DNA of 64,000 nt from the NCBI RefSeq assembly GCF_002245695.1, contig NZ_NOII01000001.1:1426001-1490000 (forward strand). Reading direction: 5' to 3'. Source of the DNA: Fictibacillus aquaticus. GTDB taxonomy: Bacteria; Bacillota; Bacilli; Bacillales; Fictibacillaceae. Below are positions 42,482-51,105 of this stretch, one piece after another. Every line of letters starts with the position of its first letter. Within the stretch, counting starts at the first letter, position 1. The position numbers were made by a program, and so were the translations under genes. Below the pieces are notes generated by a model. It was not told where the DNA came from and made no database searches. It saw only the letters and a program-made list of their open reading frames with translations.

Positions 42482-44146
42482 CTACTCGTTGATGGCGACA
42501 CGAAGCACTTCTTCTGTCGTCGTGAGCCCTTTTTTTACTTTTAAAAGTCCGTCGTCAATAAGGAAAATGGTTCCTGCTTTCATCGCATAGTCACGGATCT
42601 CCATAACTGTACGGTTGTTCATAATCAGCTGCCTTATATGCTCGTCTATCACCAGGATTTCATGTATGGCCACACGGCCCTTATAGCCTGTCATGTTGCA
42701 TGTTCCGCAGCCTTTTCCTCTTGAAACAATATCAATTTTCATGCCGCGTTTTGCAAAAATCTCTTTTTCACGCTCTGTCGCACGATGCTGCTGGATGCAG
42801 TCACGGCAAACTTTACGCACGAGACGCTGTGCTACGACACCAGAAAGGGACGCTGCAACAAGGAACGGTTCCACGCCCATATCTGTCAGACGCGCAATTG
42901 TCCCGATCGAGTCATTCGTATGGATCGTGCTTAAAACCAAGTGACCTGTAAGTGACGCTCGGACTGCAATCTCAGCAGTCTCCGTATCACGAATCTCCCC
43001 GACCATGACCACATCAGGATCCTGACGGAGGATTGAGCGCAGACCGCTTGCAAACGTGAGTCCAACGTTTGAGTTAACTTGAATCTGATTGATGCCTTCA
43101 AGCTGATACTCGACCGGATCCTCAACCGTTACGATGTTCACTTCCTCGCTGTTCAGCTTGTTAAGTGCCGCGTACAGCGTAGACGATTTACCCGAGCCGG
43201 TCGGACCTGTGATCAGGATAATGCCGTTCGGCTGCTTGATCAGCGATGTGAAGCGTTCATAGTTAATACGGTTAAAGCCGAGATTATCAAGATTGTTCAA
43301 TGAACTTCCAAGATCCAAAATACGCAGAACAATCTTCTCTCCGTAGATGGCAGGCAGTGTTGAAACACGCAGGTCAACCGGATGCATATCGATGTTCGCC
43401 TTGATGCGTCCATCCTGAGGCAGACGGTTTTCCGTGATATTCAAATTGGCCATAATCTTAATCCTTGCCGTCAGCATGTTCTGCATATGCTTTGGCAGGC
43501 TTCGTTCAGTCTTCAGGATACCGTCGATACGGTAACGGATGACGAGCTTCGTCTCATGCGGGTCAAAGTGAATATCACTCGCTTTTTGCTGGATCGCCTG
43601 CTGAATGAGCTGGTTGACGAGCTTGACGATAGGAGAATTCTCCTCTGTCATGCGTGTTTCGTCGGTAATGTCTGTACCCTGCGGCAGCAGATCCATCAAC
43701 TCGCTCATCGAGTCATCCATATCATAAAACTTGCTGTGCGCCCGGATGATATCATCTTTTGCCGCGATCGCTCTCTCGATCTGGAAGCCAGTCGACAGGC
43801 GCAGATCATCGACGACCGTAAAGTCCATCGGATCAGCCATCGCAACAAACAGCTTGTCTCCGTCTTTTTTTATCGGTATGAGAAAGTGGCGGCGCGCGAA
43901 TTCACGCGGAACGATTGAAACCGCCTGCTCATCGATCGGATAGCGGAACAGACTGATGTGCGGTATGCCAAGCTGGAACTCGAGCACCTCAATCAGCTGC
44001 TGTTCGGTCAAATATCCTCTTTCAATCAACGCATCGCCAAGCTTCTGCTTCGGACGCTTTTCTTTTAAGGTTTGCTGCAGGATGTCTTCTGTAATAAATC
44101 CTGTTTCAACAAGCAAATCGCCTAACCGCTTGCGCTGAATGATCAT
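42482..44146 (-). CDS. pilB: Pilus extension ATPase PilB with MshEN domain
   Basis: 554-residue extension motor. The N-terminus has two copies of the MshEN motif: RLGDLLVETGFITEDIL (7-23) and KLGDALIERGYLTEQQL (35-51) with Gln58; such domains bind c-di-GMP in MshE. The motor has Walker A GPTGSGKSSTLYA, Walker B DPDVVMVGEIRD and His box GHLVLSTIHT. A tetracysteine zinc site (CRDC ... CGTC) is complete. The start overlaps the VanW gene stop by 4 bases. c-di-GMP binding is inference from motif fit. Confidence 0.95.
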   Translation of the reverse strand: MIIQRKRLGDLLVETGFITEDILQQTLKEKRPKQKLGDALIERGYLTEQQLIEVLEFQLGIPHISLFRYPIDEQAVSIVPREFARRHFLIPIKKDGDKLFVAMADPMDFTVVDDLRLSTGFQIERAIAAKDDIIRAHSKFYDMDDSMSELMDLLPQGTDITDETRMTEENSPIVKLVNQLIQQAIQQKASDIHFDPHETKLVIRYRIDGILKTERSLPKHMQNMLTARIKIMANLNITENRLPQDGRIKANIDMHPVDLRVSTLPAIYGEKIVLRILDLGSSLNNLDNLGFNRINYERFTSLIKQPNGIILITGPTGSGKSSTLYAALNKLNSEEVNIVTVEDPVEYQLEGINQIQVNSNVGLTFASGLRSILRQDPDVVMVGEIRDTETAEIAVRASLTGHLVLSTIHTNDSIGTIARLTDMGVEPFLVAASLSGVVAQRLVRKVCRDCIQQHRATEREKEIFAKRGMKIDIVSRGKGCGTCNMTGYKGRVAIHEILVIDEHIRQLIMNNRTVMEIRDYAMKAGTIFLIDDGLLKVKKGLTTTEEVLRVAINE

Positions 44147-45543
44147 CCTGCCTCGCCCCCGCTGTTTGAATTCTTATATCGTGTCTTGCCGTCTTCATCA
44201 GGCTGAGCATCGTCCGGGTTTTCAGGATCCTCAACGGGTGTATCAGGCTGTTCCGGAGTCTCAGGCACATCAGGAGTTCCCGGAAGGCCAGGAATCGGAT
44301 ACGGATACCACGGATATGGTAGAGGGTTTTCTTCGCTGCCCGGCGGCGGTACAACTGGATTCTCTGATTCGTTTGTTGGCGGAAGAGGGAATCCTCGCTG
44401 TTCTATTTCGTGGACAGGCGGATAAAAATCTTCAAACAGCTTCACTTTCTCTGCCTGCTCACCGCTTTTGCCATACGCTATGCGATAGACCGTGCCTAGG
44501 AAACCTTCTTTCCCCTGCCTTAAAACATTGATGGAAGAAAAATACGGCAATGTTTTACTAAATTGAATGATCGTTTTCGGTTCAAACGTTTTCTTTTCAA
44601 TCGTGATGTCATACGTGAACGGAAACGGCACGCCGACAATAGCTGCTCTCAGCTTATTGTCGTCAAATGTAAGGTTCAGCTTATAAGAAGTTGCATTCGG
44701 ATTTTGCAGCACAAGATCCTTCGATTCTGTATCTACTGCCGATTCATGACCGAGTGACGTGAAATCAGGCAATTCCCTTGTTGTATGGCGCTCCAGATAA
44801 GTAAAGTTCGTTTTCAGCGTCGCCTCATATATGACACTCGCAAGTATGTTTAGTTCTGGGGAGTCTTGAGGAGTAGCCCCTCTTTCTGTCATCGTTTGTA
44901 TCAGAGAAAAAGGAACTTCCGGCTTTATCTCCGTACCGTTCAGCTTTTCTGACCAAGCTTCAATTAGCTGAAACTGGCCCTTTAACTGCACTTCTACCCT
45001 GCTAACTTCTTCCTCCGGCTGACCAGGTGCAGTCATAAACTCTGAAAGCTGAACCTCGACGGCTTTTGTATCAAGTGTTGCACCGATCTGCTTAACGTGA
45101 TGAAACAGCCTCGCTTCATCCAGCACATCAGAAATTGCTTCTTCTTTAAAACCTTTTACAGCCTCACGCACAGCTTCTTCGTTGACCTGAACTGCAAGAG
45201 ACGCCGAGTTTCCTCCATTCGCCTGCTCGATGCTGCTGTCTACATCAAACATGAAAGCTTCACTCGGCACAGTGATTTTTTCTCCGTTGTATACAAGACT
45301 GATGACAGTCCCTTTGCGCCAATCTTCAATAGCTTTTGTTACTGCAGCGGCTGCCTCATTCTTGGTGTATGTTTCCACAGATAAAGAAGCGATTTGTGCC
45401 CCCTTACCGAGAGTTGGATCATCGAATTTTTTAGAGTATAAATCCGCAGCAAAAATGCTTGTTGAGAAAATAAAAAGGGAAGACAGGCTGATCGTCCCAA
45501 AAAGCTTTAAAAATCGCTTGTTATTGAACTCTGTCTGCGCCAT
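44143..45543 (-). CDS. VanW-domain secreted/membrane protein of the pilus operon
   Basis: 466 residues with an N-terminal signal or anchor (LFGTISLSSLFIFSTSIFAA). The first half is repeat-like, similar to the PG-binding-type domains in other Bacillus VanW proteins. The VanW domain is visible around residues 230-310 (LPDFTSLGHESAVDTE ... KDLVLQNPNATSYKLNL). The C-terminus is a long Pro-rich linker (PPPGSEENPLPYPWYPYPI and PGTPDVPETPEQPD). Function is unknown; extracytoplasmic location within a pilus operon suggests a cell-wall or assembly role. It overlaps pilB by 4 bases, so it is an integral member of the operon. Confidence 0.8.
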   Translation of the reverse strand: MAQTEFNNKRFLKLFGTISLSSLFIFSTSIFAADLYSKKFDDPTLGKGAQIASLSVETYTKNEAAAAVTKAIEDWRKGTVISLVYNGEKITVPSEAFMFDVDSSIEQANGGNSASLAVQVNEEAVREAVKGFKEEAISDVLDEARLFHHVKQIGATLDTKAVEVQLSEFMTAPGQPEEEVSRVEVQLKGQFQLIEAWSEKLNGTEIKPEVPFSLIQTMTERGATPQDSPELNILASVIYEATLKTNFTYLERHTTRELPDFTSLGHESAVDTESKDLVLQNPNATSYKLNLTFDDNKLRAAIVGVPFPFTYDITIEKKTFEPKTIIQFSKTLPYFSSINVLRQGKEGFLGTVYRIAYGKSGEQAEKVKLFEDFYPPVHEIEQRGFPLPPTNESENPVVPPPGSEENPLPYPWYPYPIPGLPGTPDVPETPEQPDTPVEDPENPDDAQPDEDGKTRYKNSNSGGEAG

Positions 45544-45558
45544 TTTCTTCCCCTCTCA

Positions 45559-46284
45559 TTAACCCGCTACGTTCATTGAAAGCTCTGCTAAAACTGAAGG
45601 TCCTTCTTCCTGTGCGGCTTGAATATCTTCTTTCTTTAAAAGCGTACCGTTCGCGAAAAGAAGTGATCCTGATTTTGTGTAAATGTCTTTCGTTACCGTT
45701 CTGCCTGCAAGACGCTGGAACTGCATTTCCTTTACCGCGTTGAATCCAGTTTCCGGCTCTGATGCTTCTTCCTCTGCATCTTTCTTCAGAAGATCTTCTG
45801 CTTTTGCCAAATATTTAAGCTCTGCCTGCTCTTTTACGACTAAAAGGTCGCGTCCGTACGTGATGACTTGTTCTGATGCGAGAACTACCTCTTTATTTTG
45901 CGTTGTGATAGCTACGCCAAGAATTGATCCATTTTCTTCATCGATAAAGAATTCTGTTGCTTCCCCGATAAACTGCCCTTTACGGTCAATCATCTTAGCG
46001 CCAGCGATGCTGATTTTCTTCTGCACAAGCTCATTAGCGATCGGAATTTCAGTCAGGTCAAAGATTGATGTACGGTCCTCAATTGTTACCGCAAACTCAC
46101 CGACACCGACGATCTTTTTGAAAGGTACCGCACGTACGCTGATCTGCCAGTCTTCGTGTTCTACTGTCAGAAAGTCTACTGTTCCTTGCGCTGAGTTAAC
46201 GACCAATGATTTAACGTTGCCTACCTCTGTCCCATCCATGATGCTGATGATCGGCAAACCGATAAACTGATTGCTTTTTTTCAT
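45559..46284 (-). CDS. Tandem PRC-barrel protein of the pilus operon
   Basis: 241-residue protein with two PRC-barrel domains (about 5-80: FIGLPIISIMDGTEVGNVKS; about 90-160: ISIAGAKMIDRKGQFIGEA), then a charged linker and a C-terminal region FQRLAGRTVTKDIYTKSG. No signal peptide or membrane helix, so it is probably cytoplasmic. PRC-barrels mediate protein interaction or RNA-binding; the role in pilus formation is not established. The start at 46284 has GGGTGG upstream. Confidence 0.78.
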   Translation of the reverse strand: MKKSNQFIGLPIISIMDGTEVGNVKSLVVNSAQGTVDFLTVEHEDWQISVRAVPFKKIVGVGEFAVTIEDRTSIFDLTEIPIANELVQKKISIAGAKMIDRKGQFIGEATEFFIDEENGSILGVAITTQNKEVVLASEQVITYGRDLLVVKEQAELKYLAKAEDLLKKDAEEEASEPETGFNAVKEMQFQRLAGRTVTKDIYTKSGSLLFANGTLLKKEDIQAAQEEGPSVLAELSMNVAG

Positions 46285-46336
46285 TCCATCCACCCAATTC
46301 TATGTAAATTAGTTTGTATATTACCTTTTTACCAAA

Positions 46337-47788
46337 TTATTGTACTATACTTTTTTCAGTATGCAAGATAGAAAAGTAGTCATTTATTTCTTCTTGAATG
46401 ATGATATAGTCCGCGAGTCTCGTACGCATGCTCTCCAAAACCGTCTCTGTTCCGCGGTAATCTTCGCGAACCAAACCGCTTTCAACAAGCTGGCGGGAGA
46501 AAATGTAGTAATCCATATCTGACAGCGGCTGTGCAAGAATCGAGCTGAGCATCTCGTGCCTCGATGCTTCGTCACCTTGCTTCTGATAATGTTCTAACGT
46601 TTCAAGCAGCATCTCCCTCACAGATGTGTCCATGTCAGGCTGCGAGTGTTCCTCTGAATCTATCAAGCTTGGTTCATCTTCCATCATTGGCTCAACAGCT
46701 GGAAGCTCTTCTTCTGTTAATTCAGATGTCAATTCCTCAAGCTCTTCTTTCATAGGTTCTTCTGTTCCTTCTGTAATACTCTCTTCTGCAGCCGGCTGTT
46801 CTGTAATTTCTTCAAGTTCGATATCCTCAGAAATCCACTCAACAGGAGCAAGTTCTATCACTTCTTCAGTCTGAATACTCTCTGAAACCTTTTCAGCTTC
46901 CACTTGCTCTTCCGCTGTATTCCCTTCGACTGAAGCAGCAGGCAGCTTTTCTAAAGGCTCTAGATTCTCTTCAAGTTCTTCCATTTCTTGAATGACTTCA
47001 AGTTCTGCGATTTCTTCTAGCTCCTGCATTTCCTCAGCCTGTAAAGTTCCGGGCTCATTAACTTCCATCTGCTGTTCTAAATGAACTGGCTGATTTAAAT
47101 CTTCTATCTCCTCAAGCCAATCACGGTTTTCAGCTAGTTCTGACGTTTCATGCTGAATAGTTTCTTCCTCAGCATCAAGCTGCTCTCGATTCTCAAGCAA
47201 AAACTCGAGGTCATCTTCTAATAGATCTGGAGAAGCTGGCTCTTCCGTTTGTGCAAGAAGAGTTTCCTCAGCAATCAGAAGATTTTCCATTTCTAAATCA
47301 ACTGGTGCTTCTTCAATCTGCTCAGCATTGTCAGCGATCTCTTCAGTGATAACTTCTATTTCTTCTTCAACTTGTTTTGGCTCAGCTATTAACTCAGCAG
47401 CTATGACCTCTTCTGCCTCAAGGATATCTTCTGCGACCGGCTCTTCTTCACTTAGTTCCAAAGACCTATCTGTAGATGTATTGTCTCTGAAATCATACAA
47501 GCTGTCATCCCACTCACTCACAGCGCTCTCTTTGCTAGCGCTCAATGCTTCAGCCGAAGCCGGCATCCTTTTTTCTGCTAAGTAAGCAGCGATAAAAGCA
47601 AGCCCGACAATGGCTAATGCAGCAGTCCAGTATGATAGAAGGTCGGCTGCGAAAAGACCGGCACTTGCTAGAATAAGAGAAACAGCAAGCAGAATCATCT
47701 TGTTTTTTATAGACATGGCGGTCGGTAGAAAAAATAAGACCGGCAAAAGCAGCACGCCTGCAGCAATAACCATTATCATTTCTATCAC
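46337..47788 (-). CDS. Acidic (Glu-rich) membrane protein at the head of the pilus operon
   Basis: About 483 residues. Three hydrophobic segments fill the first 70 residues (IMVIAAGVLLLPVLFFL, MILLAVSLILASAGLFAA, WTAALAIVGLAFIAAYL). Residues 85-400 are extremely rich in Glu and are probably disordered and cytoplasmic. A folded C-terminal segment ends the protein (DTSVREMLLETLEHYQKQG to DYIIIQEEINDYFSI). The GTG at 47788 has GGAGGG five bases upstream; an in-frame ATG at 47821 lies on the other side of this site. I do not recognise the family. As first gene of the pilus operon it may be a scaffold or regulator. Confidence 0.72.
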   Translation of the reverse strand: MIEMIMVIAAGVLLLPVLFFLPTAMSIKNKMILLAVSLILASAGLFAADLLSYWTAALAIVGLAFIAAYLAEKRMPASAEALSASKESAVSEWDDSLYDFRDNTSTDRSLELSEEEPVAEDILEAEEVIAAELIAEPKQVEEEIEVITEEIADNAEQIEEAPVDLEMENLLIAEETLLAQTEEPASPDLLEDDLEFLLENREQLDAEEETIQHETSELAENRDWLEEIEDLNQPVHLEQQMEVNEPGTLQAEEMQELEEIAELEVIQEMEELEENLEPLEKLPAASVEGNTAEEQVEAEKVSESIQTEEVIELAPVEWISEDIELEEITEQPAAEESITEGTEEPMKEELEELTSELTEEELPAVEPMMEDEPSLIDSEEHSQPDMDTSVREMLLETLEHYQKQGDEASRHEMLSSILAQPLSDMDYYIFSRQLVESGLVREDYRGTETVLESMRTRLADYIIIQEEINDYFSILHTEKSIVQ

Positions 47789-47842
47789 AATATCCCTCCA
47801 AAATAGTCGAAATTCTGACATCTCAATGTCTTTGTTACTATA

Positions 47843-47871
47843 ATACTACAAATCTCTTCAATAATATCCAA
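47843..47871 (-). promoter_or_regulatory. Candidate SigA promoter of the pilus operon
   Basis: On the minus strand TTGGAT (47871-47866), 17 bases, TAGTAT (47848-47843), about 55 bases before the first gene. On the plus strand a perfect TATAAT at 47900-47905 could serve the divergent minor pilin operon, but its -35 is poor. Confidence 0.45.
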
Positions 47872-47944
47872 AATATCCAAAATTTTATGTTGAATATTGT
47901 ATAATGATTACAAATCACAAAAACGGGCAAAAGGACGTGTTTCC

Positions 47945-48400
47945 ATGCTCTCTGAAAAAGGATTTTCGTTAATCGAAGTACTTATTTCACTGACCATTCT
48001 TTCCATCTCGGTACTGGCTGTGTCGAGTTTTTTTCAGCAAGCAAACGACGTGTCACACAGCAACAACAATAAGCTCGTCGCCACGAACCTTGCACGAATG
48101 ACACTCGACCGCGTTCAGCAAAACTATAAATCCTACGGGCTGACACTGCCTGTAACGAATGAGAAAAAGCTGAATAAAGCGAGCTGTCCTGGCAATGGCA
48201 TTCCTGCTAGCCAATGTAATCAGCTGTATCAAGCTCTTATTAACGGCAATACATACAGCATCGAAGTCAAAGTAAAGCCGAAATCCGATAAAGAGGACAA
48301 AGATTTAAAGCTGACACCTGCCACGATCACCGTCACTTACATGCAGAAAAACAGAACGTCAAGCACAGACGTAGAGGGGTATATCAAGCATGTTAACTAA
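47945..48400 (+). CDS. Minor type IV pilin, PilV-like
   Basis: 151-residue prepilin with site SEKG|FSLIEVLISL (Gly6, Glu at +5) and an IL-rich hydrophobic helix. One Cys pair (CPGNGIPASQC) in the globular domain may form a disulphide. The start at 47945 has AAAGGA upstream; an in-frame ATG at 47897 is less likely because it places the leader after 16 extra residues. First of three overlapping prepilin genes transcribed away from the main pilus operon. Likely part of the tip or initiation complex. Confidence 0.85.
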   Translation: MLSEKGFSLIEVLISLTILSISVLAVSSFFQQANDVSHSNNNKLVATNLARMTLDRVQQNYKSYGLTLPVTNEKKLNKASCPGNGIPASQCNQLYQALINGNTYSIEVKVKPKSDKEDKDLKLTPATITVTYMQKNRTSSTDVEGYIKHVN

Positions 48401-48866
48401 ACTGCAAAACGATAAGGGCCTGACGATGATTGAAGTGCTCGTTGGCGTCGTACTGTTCTCTATCATCGGTACAGCCGTTTATTTTGTTCTTTTCAACGGA
48501 GTTAACACGGAAAATAAACTTAGAACTGAGACACTGATCAGGGATGAAGCAGATATCGTCATGTCGCGTCTCGTCAACGAAATTTATGCACTAGAAGCAG
48601 CAAAAATAGAGGACATCTCGACTGGAGACAGCAGTGTGCTGCAATATAAAAAAGGAACAGAAGTCAAAACCTTTGGCTTCAAAAACAATTCAGCTTATAT
48701 CAATAACACACCTATCACGACAAGCGATTTTAATTTTCATGGATCTAGCATTGCGATTGAAAAAAACAGCATTCTCATCACGCTTAGCGTAGCGAGCAAT
48801 AAGAACGAAAATGCCAGTCCTCTCGTTCTTGAAAGCCAGTTTGGATTAGTGGAGGGAGTTAAATGA
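48390..48866 (+). CDS. Minor type IV pilin, PilW-like
   Basis: 158-residue prepilin with site NDKG|LTMIEVLVGVVLFS (Gly10, Glu at +5). The globular part is beta-rich and without Cys. It overlaps the upstream pilin by 11 bases and the next gene by 4 bases. Predicted subunit of the initiating or tip complex. Confidence 0.85.
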   Translation: MLTKLQNDKGLTMIEVLVGVVLFSIIGTAVYFVLFNGVNTENKLRTETLIRDEADIVMSRLVNEIYALEAAKIEDISTGDSSVLQYKKGTEVKTFGFKNNSAYINNTPITTSDFNFHGSSIAIEKNSILITLSVASNKNENASPLVLESQFGLVEGVK

Positions 48867-50638
48867 AGTTCCTGAGTAATGAAAAAGGAAATACGCTGCT
48901 AATCATCCTGTTGATGGTCGTCATTTTTACAACGATAGGCTTGTCACTGCTCGGCACTACGCTAAGCGGAATGAAAAAAACAGACGTCCGTGAAGCTGAT
49001 ATTCAGTCGACCGAGCTCGCTGAAAAAGGGATCGATTACCTCACAACACTCATTCAAACAAAAACACCTGCCTATTCTGGCTTGCCGGTGAACGACTTTA
49101 ATATTGGTTTGAACGATATTTTAAAGAATTACCTCGTTCCCAAAGCAGATTCTGCGTTTTTAAGCACTTCAGAACTCCCTGCTGAAAAAGGCAGTTTAAA
49201 AGTAAAAGTGTATTACCCTGATTTGCCTGGCCCTATAAATGAGGAAATCATATCAAAGGTCCTCACTCTGCATAGCGAGGCGACAGTAAACGGTGAAACG
49301 AAGAGAATCACCTCAACCATACACCTTGGTGCTAAGGCGGTTCCTGATGCGCTGAAATACGCACTGGGGGCTTACAATCCGTGCAAAGGCAAAGACAATT
49401 GTGAGACGCAAGATGACGATGGGAACGTGTTTCTTCATGGAGGCGTAGCCATCAAAGGCGATTTATATGTTGAAGGCAACCTGATCACTAAAAATAAAGG
49501 CGTTGCCCTTAGCGGCAGCCAGTCAAATTGGATTGATTCTGACCTTCCGAGTGTGGAAGGGGAAAGCGGCAATAAAGCACACTTAATCCTGGGCAAAGAA
49601 ATGTATAAGATGAATAACAATCCATCTTATTACACACATATCGCTGAAAAGACATTCCCAGCCCAAAGCGGATATGAAAAGTATAACAAAAACAACGTGT
49701 CTTCCCTGTTTACACAGTTTACTGAACCGAACAAACAATACGTTCCTATTGTAGACACCCGTACTCCAAACTTCCTGCCGATTGACATTGAAGCACAGAG
49801 AACACGATATTACTTTACCGACCCATGGAACAAGTTCACGGTCTCATCTCCGTCCGATCCGAACTTTAATAATAAATCACACCAAGAACATACTCGTATA
49901 ATAAACCAGAACAAGAACATTTATGTGGCTGCAAACATGCCTCTTCACATCGATGGCAGTCATGCATTTAACAGACTGAGCACGCGGAAGTACACCAGCA
50001 GCGAGCTGAGCACATTTAACAGTTCTAATGGCACGAGCAAAATATCGTTTAAAGAAGGGGCATATATCAACGGAAACCTACACATCGGCCGAGATCCAAG
50101 ATTTTCATACGATGCTTCCCAATTTGAGAAATTTGAAATTGACGGACCGATATTTGTGGACGGAGACTTGACGATTTGGGGATCCGACGTAAAGTTCAAT
50201 TCAACCGTGTATGTTACTGGCAAAACAACAATCCGCTATGCAAAAATTTCGGGCATCCAGCAAGGAAACTCTTTAAGCACGCTTGTTTTATTTGGCAAAA
50301 AAACCATTAGTATCGCTAACATTAATCTGTATGAAGATACTCCGAACCTTGTCCGCGGATTTTTCTACACAGAAGATGTTCTCGAAATGTTCGGTGTGGG
50401 ATCAAATATAAAAATTGAGGGCGGTATTTTCGGCAGGAAGGTAGTCCTGAACGCACTGAAAGGTATATCTAAGAATTATTGGTGGGGGAATTATTACGAA
50501 GCTTATCAGACCTTCCTTTCCCCTTCAAAATCGAGATTGCAGGTTCAATATAACTCTGAACTGATCGAAAACCCGCCAGAAGGTCTTCCAAAGGTAAGAG
50601 ATTTAAATATCGATGTTATAGAAAGAAAACTACAATAG
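48863..50638 (+). CDS. Large tip pilin-like protein, PilX/GspK-type
   Basis: 591 residues with a prepilin-like N-terminus NEKG|NTLLIILLMVVIFTTIG. Glu at +5 is absent (Ile is there), as in GspK-type tip pseudopilins that sit at the end and do not need to enter the fibre below another subunit. The large C-terminal part has bactofilin-like/beta-helix stretches (HGGVAIKGDLYVEGNLI and DGPIFVDGDLTIWGSDV). The gene overlaps the PilW-like gene by 4 bases. It is a good candidate for the pilus tip adhesin; this is inference. Confidence 0.8.
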   Translation: MKFLSNEKGNTLLIILLMVVIFTTIGLSLLGTTLSGMKKTDVREADIQSTELAEKGIDYLTTLIQTKTPAYSGLPVNDFNIGLNDILKNYLVPKADSAFLSTSELPAEKGSLKVKVYYPDLPGPINEEIISKVLTLHSEATVNGETKRITSTIHLGAKAVPDALKYALGAYNPCKGKDNCETQDDDGNVFLHGGVAIKGDLYVEGNLITKNKGVALSGSQSNWIDSDLPSVEGESGNKAHLILGKEMYKMNNNPSYYTHIAEKTFPAQSGYEKYNKNNVSSLFTQFTEPNKQYVPIVDTRTPNFLPIDIEAQRTRYYFTDPWNKFTVSSPSDPNFNNKSHQEHTRIINQNKNIYVAANMPLHIDGSHAFNRLSTRKYTSSELSTFNSSNGTSKISFKEGAYINGNLHIGRDPRFSYDASQFEKFEIDGPIFVDGDLTIWGSDVKFNSTVYVTGKTTIRYAKISGIQQGNSLSTLVLFGKKTISIANINLYEDTPNLVRGFFYTEDVLEMFGVGSNIKIEGGIFGRKVVLNALKGISKNYWWGNYYEAYQTFLSPSKSRLQVQYNSELIENPPEGLPKVRDLNIDVIERKLQ

Positions 50639-50650
50639 AAAACAGCAAAG

Positions 50651-50688
50651 AACGGGCTGCACCTTTAACAAGGTCAGCCCGTTTTTAC
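50651..50688 (+). terminator. Intrinsic terminator of the minor pilin operon
   Basis: GAACGGGCTGCACCT / AGGTCAGCCCGTT stem followed by TTTTA. It lies over the 3' end of the convergent DUF5658 gene. Confidence 0.85.
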
Positions 50689-50994
50689 ATGTGTGATAAG
50701 CAGGAACAGCTGCCAGGAGATGATGACAAAGTATACGGAAAAGGCGAATGCGATAAGACGCTGGATTTTCCTTCTCAATGGTATGAGTCCGATAGCAAGG
50801 ACCAGCAGAGAGAACAGAAATTTTATGGTGATGAACAGCAGCGGGTGCATTTCGTAAATCGTTCTCATTAGAGGGTTCAGCTCAACTCCACCGTTTTGCA
50901 GGAAATAGTGCGTAAATAAGGCGTCTGCAACATTAAAAAACGCAAGAAAAATGCATATCCATAAGTGCCGGCTGGATACAGCTTTTAATTCCAT
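50674..50994 (-). CDS. DUF5658 membrane protein
   Basis: 106-residue protein with three to four hydrophobic segments and the pattern FNVADALFTHYFLQNGGVEL followed by NPLM, characteristic of DUF5658. Function unknown. GGGCGGAAACATGA precedes the ATG. Its 3' end overlaps the terminator of the pilin operon. It separates the pilus genes from the giant adhesin-like genes. Confidence 0.75.
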   Translation of the reverse strand: MELKAVSSRHLWICIFLAFFNVADALFTHYFLQNGGVELNPLMRTIYEMHPLLFITIKFLFSLLVLAIGLIPLRRKIQRLIAFAFSVYFVIISWQLFLLITHVKTG

Positions 50995-51065
50995 TCATGT
51001 TTCCGCCCTTCGTTTTCGTTCTTTATATAAGTATACATGTATTTTATAAAGAACAAAAGTGGCAG

Positions 51066-51100
51066 TAAAATAGCCGGAAGCATTTGCTCTCCCGGCTATT
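51066..51100 (-). terminator. Intrinsic terminator of the FN3/OmpL47 giant gene
   Basis: On the minus strand TAGCCGG / CCGGCTA followed by TTTTA, immediately after the stop. Confidence 0.75.
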
Positions 51101-51105
51101 ATGGG

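Noticed and set aside
39749-44146. Competence (comG) pseudopilus operon
   Set aside because: PilT, PilM, PilN, PilO and long PilC/PilB are present, which comG operons lack; the locus encodes a true type IV pilus.
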